A stretch of 59,518 nucleotides of DNA. Source: Acidimicrobiales bacterium. Its GTDB lineage: Bacteria; Actinomycetota; Acidimicrobiia; Acidimicrobiales; JACCXE01. The stretch's first letter is position 1. Each line of letters begins with the position of its first letter. The stretch spans positions 1 to 59,518 of the forward strand of contig DASZWD010000052.1 in NCBI GenBank assembly GCA_035546775.1, read 5' to 3'. The notes under the pieces are model-generated. The model was not told the DNA's origin, ran no database searches, and saw only the letters and a list, made by a program, of their open reading frames with translations. Both the position numbers and the translations under genes were made by a program. Of this stretch, positions 17,124 through 24,652 are shown piece after piece.

Positions 17124-18317
17124 ATGCACGTTGTCGTTGTGGGTGCGGGACCGGCGGGCAGCGCCGCGGCCATCACGTTGGCCCGCGGCGGCGCGACCGT
17201 CGTCGTGATCGACAAGGCGACCTTCCCGCGCGACAAGTGCTGCGGTGACGGCCTCACGACGGGTGCGCTGCGCCGCCTCGAGGAACTCGGCCTCGACCCG
17301 GCAGCGTTGCCGAGTTGGCAGACGGTCGACGACGTCGTGGTGCGCAGCGTGTCGGGCCGCACGTTCCGCTTCCCGATGCCGCGTGGTCGCGGCGTGTACG
17401 CCGCGGTCGTCCGGCGGAGCGAACTCGACGCCGCCCTCGTGGAGTTGGCCCGCGCCGCGGGCGCCGACGTGCGCGAGGGCGTCGGCGTCGCCGGGGTCGC
17501 GGCCGTCGGTACCGGTGTGCGTGTGTCGACCGACGACGGCGACGTGCTCGACGCCGACTACGTGATCGCCGCCGACGGCGTGTGGTCGGCGGTGCGCAAG
17601 CTGACGGGCGCCAGCGACGAAGAGGGGTACCTCGGCGAGTGGCACGCGTTCCGCCAGTACCGCAAGTCGACGGCGCCGGCGGCGCGGGATCTGTGGGTGC
17701 TGTTCGAAGAAGACCTGCGGCCTGGGTATGCCTGGTCGTTCCCGCTCGCCGACGACATCGTGAACGTCGGCATCGGCATCCTGCGCAAGCCGGGCGAGCC
17801 GACGAAGGACCTCGGCCGCCGGTTCCGCGACGTGCTCGAGCGCGCCCAGTTCGTCGACGTGATCGGTGAATCGGCGGAGGAGTCCCCGGCCAAGGCGTGG
17901 CCGATCCCGGCCCGGGTCGAAAAGACGGCGCTCGACGCACTCGACGGGCGAGTGCTGTTCGTGGGCGACGCCGCCCGCGCCACCGACCCCATGACGGGCG
18001 AAGGCATCGGCCAGGCGCTCGAGACGGGCGAGTACGCGGCGATGGCGATCCTGAGCAGCGGCGATCCGGCGGCGCGCTACCGGAGGGTCGTCGCGACGGG
18101 CCTCGCGCGCGACAACCGCCTCGCCGGCTGGTTGTCGCGCAACGGCCTCGCGCACCGCAAGGGCATCCGCTACGCGCTGCGCGTCGCCGGGCTCACCGAC
18201 TGGACGCGGCGCAACTTCGCCCGCTGGCTCTTCGAAGACGAGCCCCGGGCGATCCTGGCGACGCCGCACCGCTGGCACCGCCACTTCCTCGAAAGAGACG
18301 GCGCCTTCAAGCCGTAG
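17124..18317 (+). CDS. Geranylgeranyl reductase family FAD-dependent oxidoreductase
   Basis: 397 residues. N-terminal FAD motif VVVGAGPAGSAAA, then the family's KATFPRDKCCGDGL, which contains the CxxxG redox region, ADGVWSAVRK, and the second FAD motif GRVLFVGDAA-DPMTGEGI. The family reduces isoprenoid chains such as geranylgeranyl groups, or menaquinone side chains (MenJ in mycobacteria). Its location after WS/DGAT fits lipid or quinone modification. The particular substrate cannot be inferred. Confidence 0.88.
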   Translation: MHVVVVGAGPAGSAAAITLARGGATVVVIDKATFPRDKCCGDGLTTGALRRLEELGLDPAALPSWQTVDDVVVRSVSGRTFRFPMPRGRGVYAAVVRRSELDAALVELARAAGADVREGVGVAGVAAVGTGVRVSTDDGDVLDADYVIAADGVWSAVRKLTGASDEEGYLGEWHAFRQYRKSTAPAARDLWVLFEEDLRPGYAWSFPLADDIVNVGIGILRKPGEPTKDLGRRFRDVLERAQFVDVIGESAEESPAKAWPIPARVEKTALDALDGRVLFVGDAARATDPMTGEGIGQALETGEYAAMAILSSGDPAARYRRVVATGLARDNRLAGWLSRNGLAHRKGIRYALRVAGLTDWTRRNFARWLFEDEPRAILATPHRWHRHFLERDGAFKP

Positions 18318-18346
18318 ATGCCTCAACCCCGCCGACTGAACCGTTT

Positions 18347-18395
18347 GGCGGAGTTAGGAACGTGATCCGGCGCGATTCACGTTCCTAAGTCCGCC
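18347..18395. repeat. 19-bp inverted repeat, 11-base loop
   Basis: Arms 18347-18365 and 18377-18395 pair at 18 of 19 positions. The hairpin lies between the geranylgeranyl reductase and deacetylase genes, both on the plus strand, so it may end the upstream transcript. It lacks a T-run. The rest of this 143-base gap shows only a partial promoter hexamer (GACCCT) six bases before the next ATG. Confidence 0.6.
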
Positions 18396-18460
18396 ACATG
18401 GGCACTTGGGTGGGACTTTCGTCCCTACTGCGCGGCCTATGAACGGCGGACCCTCGCGGC

Positions 18461-19324
18461 ATGTCGCGACGCACGTTGATCGCCGTGATGGCCGCGGTGC
18501 TGGCCGTCATCGCGACGGTCGCGCTCGTGATCGCCCGCTCCGGCGGCAACAGGTCGACCCCGACGACGACAACCACGTCGACCTCCACGAGCACGACAAC
18601 CACGTCGACCGCGTCGACGACGACGCCGTCAACGACAACCACCACGACGCCGGGGAGCACCACAACGCGTCGAGCGACAACGACGACGACCGCCGCCGTG
18701 GCACCGGCCATCGTCGTGCGGCGCGGCAATCCGAATCGGATGACGGTGGCGCTCACCTTCGACGCCGGTTCGGACACGGGATACGCGGCGCAGATCCTCG
18801 ACGTCCTCAAAGCCAACGGCATCAAGGCGACGTTCGGCCTCACGGGCAAGTGGACCGAGGCCAACCCGGGCCTCGTGGCGCGCATGGCGGCCGAAGGGCA
18901 CCTGCTGGTCAACCACAGCTACGACCACCCGTCGTTCACCGGCGGGTACGGCGGACCCGTCCTCACCCAGGCGCAACGCCTCGACCAACTGGCGCGCACC
19001 GAAGCCGCGGTGCACGCGGCATCAGGGGCGACGACCAAGCCGTGGTTCCGCCCGCCCTACGGCGCCGAAGACGCGTCGGTGCGCGCCGACGTCGCCCTGG
19101 GGGGCTACCGCTACGAGCTGATGTGGACCGTCGACTCGTGGGGTTGGAAGGGTGTCCCCGCCGACGAAGCCGTGCAGCGCGTCGTCGACGGCGCCGTGCC
19201 CGGCGCGATCTTCCTCCTGCACGTCGGTGGCGCGTCGAGCGACTACTCGGGGCTCCAGCGCATGATCGACGGCCTCCGCGCGAAGGGCTACAGCTTCGCG
19301 ACTGCCGCCGGCGTCATCGCATGA
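18461..19324 (+). CDS. Exported polysaccharide deacetylase (NodB domain)
   Basis: 287 residues: N-terminal transmembrane/signal segment (LIAVMAAVLAVIATVALVIA), a ~50-residue Thr/Ser linker, then a carbohydrate esterase 4 domain. Motif 1 is TFDAGSD, motif 2 HSYDHPSF, motif 3 RPPYG, then a Trp block (DSWGWKG) and the LLHVG motif. Removes N-acetyl groups from wall polysaccharide or peptidoglycan. Motif 1 has Ala where classical members have the metal-binding second Asp (TFDDG); the motif 2 His pair is present. The 3' end overlaps the convergent acyl-CoA dehydrogenase by 11 bases. Confidence 0.88.
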   Translation: MSRRTLIAVMAAVLAVIATVALVIARSGGNRSTPTTTTTSTSTSTTTTSTASTTTPSTTTTTTPGSTTTRRATTTTTAAVAPAIVVRRGNPNRMTVALTFDAGSDTGYAAQILDVLKANGIKATFGLTGKWTEANPGLVARMAAEGHLLVNHSYDHPSFTGGYGGPVLTQAQRLDQLARTEAAVHAASGATTKPWFRPPYGAEDASVRADVALGGYRYELMWTVDSWGWKGVPADEAVQRVVDGAVPGAIFLLHVGGASSDYSGLQRMIDGLRAKGYSFATAAGVIA

Positions 19325-20453
19325 CGACGCGGGACTCGGCCCAGGTCTTGCCGACTTCGACGTCGATGTCGTGCGGCAGGCCGAGCACGCGTTCGCCGAT
19401 GATGTTGCGCTGCACCTCGCTGGTGCCGCCGCCGATCGTCAGCGCCGGCGCGAACAGGAAGCCGTACTCCCACATGTCCTGGGCCGCCAGCATGCCGCGG
19501 GCGCCGTGGAGATCCTTGGCGACCGCCATGATGTGCTGGCCGTGTTCGTCGGCGAGCGCCTTGCGGATCGACGCCTCGGGCCCCGGCGCGCGGCCCTTGA
19601 TGACGGCCGACACCGTGCGCAGCCGGATCAGCCGCAGGATCTCGGCCTCCGTGTAGACCGACGCGATGCGCTGACGCAGCAGCGGGTCGGTGACACCGAG
19701 GCCGCGGGCGTACTCCACGAGATCGGTCGCCGTGGGCCCGCGGCCCCACAACGCGCCTTCGCCCGACAGCGACACGCGCTCGTTGCCCAGCGTCACCTTG
19801 GCCAGCGCCCACCCGCCGTGGAGCGGCCCGACGAGGTTCTCCTTCGGGATGCGCACGTCGGTGAAGAAGACCTCGTTGAACATGTGCGCGCCCGTCATCT
19901 CGATGATGGGCCGCACCTCGATGCCGGGCGTGTCCATCGGGCACACGAAGTACGACACGCCCTGATGCTTCGGCTGGTCGGGATCGGTGCGGGCGATGAG
20001 GATGCCGTACTTGGCGACGTGGCCGAGCGAGGTCCAGATCTTCTGACCGTTGACCACGAACTCGTCGCCGTCGAGCACGGCGCGCGTCGACAGCGCGGCG
20101 AGGTCCGAGCCCGCACCCGGCTCGCTGAAGAGTTGGCACCACACGTCCTCGCCGGAGAGCAGTCGCGGCAGGTACTTCTGCTGCTGCTCGTCGCTACCGG
20201 CGTACACGATCGTCGGGCCGGCCCAGCCGATGCCGATCGGGTTCATCGGCCGGTTGACGCCCGCCTTGCGCAGCTCGTCGTCGATGATGATCTGCTCGAT
20301 CGGGTCGGCGTTGAGGCCCCACGGCTCGGGCCAGTGCGGCACGACGTAGCCGGCCTCGGCCAGCGTCTTGCCGTCGGGCGACGGGTTGTCAGCGAGCCAC
20401 TGGCGCACCTTGAGCCGGCGCGGGTCGTCGTCAGCAGGAAGGTCAAAATCCAT
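19314..20453 (-). CDS. Acyl-CoA dehydrogenase
   Basis: 379-residue FAD-dependent enzyme oxidising acyl-CoA to enoyl-CoA. Features: QLFSEPGAGSDLA and KIWTSLGHVA of the FAD/acyl region, GRGPTATDLVEY, and the C-terminal GGGTSEVQRNIIGERVLGLP. In medium-chain enzymes the catalytic Glu stands just before GTS; here it is Gly, so the base must lie elsewhere or the protein may work with a partner subunit. The ATG shares one base with the upstream SDR stop (TGATG). Chain-length preference unknown. Confidence 0.9.
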   Translation of the reverse strand: MDFDLPADDDPRRLKVRQWLADNPSPDGKTLAEAGYVVPHWPEPWGLNADPIEQIIIDDELRKAGVNRPMNPIGIGWAGPTIVYAGSDEQQQKYLPRLLSGEDVWCQLFSEPGAGSDLAALSTRAVLDGDEFVVNGQKIWTSLGHVAKYGILIARTDPDQPKHQGVSYFVCPMDTPGIEVRPIIEMTGAHMFNEVFFTDVRIPKENLVGPLHGGWALAKVTLGNERVSLSGEGALWGRGPTATDLVEYARGLGVTDPLLRQRIASVYTEAEILRLIRLRTVSAVIKGRAPGPEASIRKALADEHGQHIMAVAKDLHGARGMLAAQDMWEYGFLFAPALTIGGGTSEVQRNIIGERVLGLPHDIDVEVGKTWAESRVVMR

Positions 20454-21448
20454 CAGGCGCGAGCCTCCCACTCGGCGAGCACCGATTGCTCTCTCTCTGG
20501 GGCCAGCGGACCGCGCAGCGGTTGGTCACGCCGGGTGCGGTCCCATGCCAGCGTGTCGCGTACGACCTCGTCGAGCGACCGGAAGGTGAGGCCGGCGTCG
20601 ACGGATCGCGCCACGTTGACCGACAGCATCCCGGCGCTCTCCGACAGCGACGGGATCCACACCGGCAGCTCCTGCCACGGCGCAACTGCGTGCTCGAGCA
20701 GGAACTGCTCGTCGACCCACACCGGCGCCGCCGCGTGCTCGCCCGCGGCGCGCCGACAAGCGGCGACGACGTCCTCGAAGCGCCACGGCTCCGCCGGCCC
20801 GCAGCCGTTGAACGTGCCCGACGTGCCGGCGGCCGCCATGCGCACCATCCACTCGGCCAAGTCGCGCCCGTCGGCCAGCTGCACCGGCATGTCCTTCCAG
20901 TCGGGCACGATCGCGTCGCCCCCGAGGTCGAAGCGGCGCGGCCAGTAGGTGAAGCGGTCCGACGGATCCCACGGCCCGACGATCAGCCCCGGCCGCACGA
21001 TGCAGGCGCGGTCGCCGTAGACCTCGCGCACGACGTCCTCGCACAGCACCTTCAGCGCGCCGTAGTTCTCGCCGGTGATCTCGGTGGCGTCGACGTCGTC
21101 GGTCGTGGCCAGCGCGCCGTCGACGTCGACGCCGGGCTGCGATACGTCGGCGTACACCGACACGCTCGAGACGAACGTGTAGTGACCGACGCGGTCGCGC
21201 AACAGTTCGGCGACCGGACGGACGTGACGCGGGAAGTACCCGCACGTGTCGATCACTGCGTCCCACTCCCCCGTCGCCAGCGCGGAGAGGTCACCGTCGC
21301 GGTCGACGGTCAGGCGGGCGACCGACGGGAACAGGTCCGCGTTGGTCTTCCCGCGGTTGGCCAGCGTGACCGAATGGCCCGCCGCCAGCGCGGCGTCGAC
21401 GACGTGGCGGCCGAGGAACATCGTTCCGCCAATAACCAGCAACTCCAT
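20453..21448 (-). CDS. NAD-dependent epimerase/dehydratase (extended SDR)
   Basis: 331 residues. Rossmann motif GGTMFLGRHVV, VIDTCGY, SSVSVYAD, catalytic pair YGALK, then RPGLIVGPWDP. The atypical glycine motif and the VIDTCGYFPRHV block match a group of isoflavone-reductase/mRNA-binding-like SDRs common in actinobacteria, not UDP-sugar epimerases with GxxGxxG. It reads into the acyl-CoA dehydrogenase gene, so it may act on the same acyl or alcohol substrate. Diverges from the acyl-CoA synthetase gene across only 20 bases. Confidence 0.82.
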   Translation of the reverse strand: MELLVIGGTMFLGRHVVDAALAAGHSVTLANRGKTNADLFPSVARLTVDRDGDLSALATGEWDAVIDTCGYFPRHVRPVAELLRDRVGHYTFVSSVSVYADVSQPGVDVDGALATTDDVDATEITGENYGALKVLCEDVVREVYGDRACIVRPGLIVGPWDPSDRFTYWPRRFDLGGDAIVPDWKDMPVQLADGRDLAEWMVRMAAAGTSGTFNGCGPAEPWRFEDVVAACRRAAGEHAAAPVWVDEQFLLEHAVAPWQELPVWIPSLSESAGMLSVNVARSVDAGLTFRSLDEVVRDTLAWDRTRRDQPLRGPLAPEREQSVLAEWEARA

Positions 21449-21460
21449 ACTCCGTAGTAT
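21447..21460. promoter_or_regulatory. Palindrome in 20-bp divergent promoter region
   Basis: ATACT-N4-AGTAT lies between two start codons 20 bases apart and contains TAGTAT (21455-21460), eight bases before the ATG at 21469. Both genes lack room for a ribosome binding site. The palindrome could be a shared operator, for example for a TetR-type lipid regulator. Confidence 0.45.
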
Positions 21461-21468
21461 GTCCGCCC

Positions 21469-23085
21469 ATGTCCGGATGGAACTTTGCCGATGTGTGGGA
21501 GGTCATTGCTGAGACCTTCCCCGATGCCCCCGCCCAGATTCAGGGCGACCGCCGCTTTTCGTGGAAGCAATTCGACGAGCGGGCCGATGGCATCGGGCAC
21601 TGGCTGGTCGGCATCGGCGCCCAGCAGCAGGACAAGGTCGCGCAGTACATGTACAACTGCCCCGAATATCTCGAGTCGATGTTCGGGATCTTCAAGGCGG
21701 CGACGGTCCCGGTGAACACCAACTACCGCTACGCCGACGAAGAGCTGCTGTACCTGTGGGACAACGCCGACGCCGTGGCGGTCGTCTTCCACGGCACGTT
21801 CTCCGATCGCATCGGCGCTCTGCGCGACAAGCTGCCGAAGGTCAAGGGCTACCTGTGGGTCGACGACGGCTCGGGTCCGTGCCCCGACTGGGCCGACAAG
21901 TACGAAGACGCCGCGGCGATCGACAAGGGTCGGTGCACGCCGGCGTGGGGCCGTTCGGGCGACGACCTCTACATGCTCTACACCGGCGGCACGACGGGCA
22001 TGCCCAAGGGCGTGATGTGGCGCCAGGACGACGTGTTCGTGTCGCTGTCCTGCACGGGACTGACGGCGCGCTACCCGGAGCACGGCACCCTCGACGACGT
22101 GCGCGCCGCGCTGACGATGCCCGGCGGCGGCGCCATCCCGGCCGCGCCGCTCATGCACGGCACGGGTTGCTTCACCAGCTTCACGACGCTCAACACCGCC
22201 GGCTTCATCGTCACGCTGACGAACCGCACCTATTCGCCCGAGGAACTGCTCGACACCATCGACCGCGAGGGCGTGAACATCGTCGCCATCGTCGGCGACG
22301 CGTTTGCCAAGCCGATGCTGCGCGCCCTCGAGGCCAACCCCGACCGCTGGACGCTGTCATCGCTCATCGCCATGGTCAGCTCCGGCGTGATGTGGGCCGA
22401 GGAGACCAAGCAGGGCCTGCTCAAGCACCATCCGGGCATGCTGCTGATGGACGCGTTCTCTTCCTCCGAGGCGCTGGGCATGGGGTCGTCGGTGTCCTCG
22501 GCCGCCGGCGCGGCCCACACCGCCAAGTTCACCCTCGGCGAGAACGCCATGGTCATCCGCGACGACGGCACTCCTGTCGAACCAGGCTCGGGTGAGGTCG
22601 GGCGCGTGGCGGTCAAGGGCCGCACGCCCGTCGGCTACTACAAGGATCAGGCCAAGTCCGACGCCACCTTCGTCACCATCAACGGCGCCCGCTACTCGAT
22701 CCCGGGTGACTACGCCACCGTCGCCGCCGACGGCACGCTCGAACTACTCGGCCGCGGCTCGGTGTGCATCAACACCGGCGGCGAGAAGGTCTTCCCCGAA
22801 GAAGTCGAGGAAGTGCTGAAGACGGCGCCGCACGTGCGCGACGCGGTGGCCGTCGGCGTGCCCGACGAGAAGTTCGGCCAGGCGATCGTCGCCATGGTCG
22901 AACTGGCGCCTGACGCCGAGTTGAACGAGGGCGAGATCATCACCCACGTCAAGAGCAAGCTGGCGTCGTTCAAGGCGCCCAAGCGCGTGCTGCAGGTGCC
23001 GAGCATCGGTCGCGCCGCCAACGGCAAGGTCGACTACAAGCGGCTCACCACCGAAGCGACCGAGCGCGTCGGCGCGCCGTCCTAG
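21469..23085 (+). CDS. Acyl-CoA synthetase, FadD19-like
   Basis: 538-residue adenylate-forming enzyme activating a carboxylic acid to acyl-CoA. A3 motif LYTGGTTGMPKGVMW, then SSSEALGMG, GYYKDQAK, IPGDYATV, LGRGSVCINTGGEKVFPEEVEE, and a C-terminal catalytic Lys in ANGKVDYK. These blocks resemble the mycobacterial FadD19/FadD17 group, which activates steroid side chains, more than general fatty-acid FadD. With the adjacent dehydrogenases this suggests beta-oxidation of a branched or cyclic substrate (inference). Leaderless-type promoter upstream. Confidence 0.87.
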   Translation: MSGWNFADVWEVIAETFPDAPAQIQGDRRFSWKQFDERADGIGHWLVGIGAQQQDKVAQYMYNCPEYLESMFGIFKAATVPVNTNYRYADEELLYLWDNADAVAVVFHGTFSDRIGALRDKLPKVKGYLWVDDGSGPCPDWADKYEDAAAIDKGRCTPAWGRSGDDLYMLYTGGTTGMPKGVMWRQDDVFVSLSCTGLTARYPEHGTLDDVRAALTMPGGGAIPAAPLMHGTGCFTSFTTLNTAGFIVTLTNRTYSPEELLDTIDREGVNIVAIVGDAFAKPMLRALEANPDRWTLSSLIAMVSSGVMWAEETKQGLLKHHPGMLLMDAFSSSEALGMGSSVSSAAGAAHTAKFTLGENAMVIRDDGTPVEPGSGEVGRVAVKGRTPVGYYKDQAKSDATFVTINGARYSIPGDYATVAADGTLELLGRGSVCINTGGEKVFPEEVEEVLKTAPHVRDAVAVGVPDEKFGQAIVAMVELAPDAELNEGEIITHVKSKLASFKAPKRVLQVPSIGRAANGKVDYKRLTTEATERVGAPS

Positions 23086-24188
23086 TGACGAGCGTCGAGG
23101 AGTTCGCCGCCGCGGCGCGCACATTCCTGCGCCAGCGCAAGGACGCGGGCACGCTCCCGTCCGACTGGGGCGCCATCCTGCCCGGGCCGATGACGGAGGT
23201 CGGCCGCGCCTGGCAACGCGATCTCTTCGACGCCGGCTTCGCCGCCATCGACTGGCCCGTCGAATACGGCGGGCGCGGCCTCACGCCCGACCACGTGGCC
23301 GCCTGGCGCGAAGCGTGCTCCGAGTTCGAAGCGCCGGCGGTGCTCAACATGGTCGGCCTCGTGCTCACCGCCGGGGCCCTGCTGACCTTCGGCACGCCCG
23401 AACAGCAGGCGGCGCACCTGCCGCCCACCGCGCGCGGCGAGCGCGTGTGGTGCCAGATGTTCTCCGAACCCGACGCCGGCAGCGACCTGGCGGCGCTCAC
23501 CACCAAGGCCGAGCGCGACGGCGACGTGTGGCGCGTCAACGGCCGCAAGGTGTGGACCTCCGCGGGTCACGCCGCGGACTGGGCGATCTTGATGGCGCGC
23601 ACCAAGTCGCTCAGCGAAGCGCCGAAGCACGAAGGGATCTCGTTCTTCGTCGTCGATTGCAGGACGCCGGGCATCGAGTTCCGCCCGCTGCGGCAGATGA
23701 CCGGGTCGGCCGAGTTCGACGAGGTGACGCTCGACGACGCGATCCTGCCCGCGGCTGCGCTCCTCGGTCCCGAACACGGCGGCTGGGGCGTCGCCATGGG
23801 TGCGTTGACGCGCGAGCGCGGGTTCATCGGCGGCAGCGTGAAGGCGCTGGAAGCACGGCTGGCGTCGATAGTCACGCACGCGAGCGACAACGCGATCGAA
23901 CGAGACCGGCGCGTGCGGGCGTACTCGACGGGCAAGGCGCTCAGCTACCTGACACAGCGGCAGGGCCCGACGGCGTCGGTGGCGTCGTCGCTGGCGAAGC
24001 TCGGCATTTCCGAGCTGTCGATGGAACTCGCCGCCGTGCGCGCCACCACCGCCGACGCCATGCTCGAAGGGCCGGCGGCGAGCGCCGTCGTGAGCTCTCC
24101 GGGCGCCCGCCTGGGCGGCGGGACGAGCGAGGTCCAGCGCAACATCATCGGCGAACGGCTGCTCGGACTCCCCCGCGAGCCGAAGTAA
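23085..24188 (+). CDS. Acyl-CoA dehydrogenase (second)
   Basis: 367 residues; GTG start shares one base with the fadD stop, so the two are co-expressed. Contains WPVEYGGRGLTP, QMFSEPDAGSDLAAL, KVWTSAGHAADW and GGGTSEVQRNIIGERLLGLP. As in the other dehydrogenase of this locus, Gly occupies the place of the medium-chain-type catalytic Glu before GTS. The pair may form a heteromeric enzyme like the steroid-catabolic FadE pairs of mycobacteria, but they are divergently transcribed and this is only inference. Confidence 0.9.
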   Translation: MTSVEEFAAAARTFLRQRKDAGTLPSDWGAILPGPMTEVGRAWQRDLFDAGFAAIDWPVEYGGRGLTPDHVAAWREACSEFEAPAVLNMVGLVLTAGALLTFGTPEQQAAHLPPTARGERVWCQMFSEPDAGSDLAALTTKAERDGDVWRVNGRKVWTSAGHAADWAILMARTKSLSEAPKHEGISFFVVDCRTPGIEFRPLRQMTGSAEFDEVTLDDAILPAAALLGPEHGGWGVAMGALTRERGFIGGSVKALEARLASIVTHASDNAIERDRRVRAYSTGKALSYLTQRQGPTASVASSLAKLGISELSMELAAVRATTADAMLEGPAASAVVSSPGARLGGGTSEVQRNIIGERLLGLPREPK

Positions 24189-24258
24189 AGCCTTGCCCCG
24201 CCTTCGGACTTTGTGAAAGGATTCACGAGGGGGTCGTGCTACGACCGGAGGCTGACAA

Positions 24259-24642
24259 GTGACGGAACCGCAATTGCAAGTTCCCCTGGACGGTCTGTTC
24301 CTCTCCCCCACGCCTCCGTGGGGTGCGTCGGTGCTCGTGCGCCGCGGACCCGACGAGCTGCTGCTGCTGCGCCGACGCGGCCAGTGGGGCCCGCCGGCGG
24401 CGACGCGGCTCCCGGACGAGCCCGTCGCCACGTGCGCGGCCCGCGCCCTGTACGAACTCGCCGGGCTGCGCCTGCCGATGTGGCCTCTCGGTGACCTCGA
24501 CCCGTCGTGGATCGTCTTCGTGGCGTCGGTCAACGACCAGCACTTCGTCGTGGACGCCGACGAGTACGAGTGGGTGTCGATCGACGAGGCGCGCCGTCGC
24601 TGCACTGACCGCGTGTCGGCGACCCTCGACCGGGTGGCGTAG
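24259..24642 (+). CDS. NUDIX-fold protein with degenerate Nudix box
   Basis: 127 residues. The fold is suggested by ASVLVRRGPDELLLLRRRGQWGPP, ATCAARALYELAGLRLP and the C-terminal DADEYEWVSIDEARRR. The Nudix box should read REUxEExGU, but here it is RALYELAGL, so two of the metal-binding glutamates are missing and hydrolase activity is doubtful. GTG start with GGAGG upstream (24249-24253). It is followed within 11 bases by the ABC1 kinase gene, so a regulatory or binding role in that unit is possible. Confidence 0.65.
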   Translation: MTEPQLQVPLDGLFLSPTPPWGASVLVRRGPDELLLLRRRGQWGPPAATRLPDEPVATCAARALYELAGLRLPMWPLGDLDPSWIVFVASVNDQHFVVDADEYEWVSIDEARRRCTDRVSATLDRVA

Positions 24643-24652
24643 AACAAGCGCG

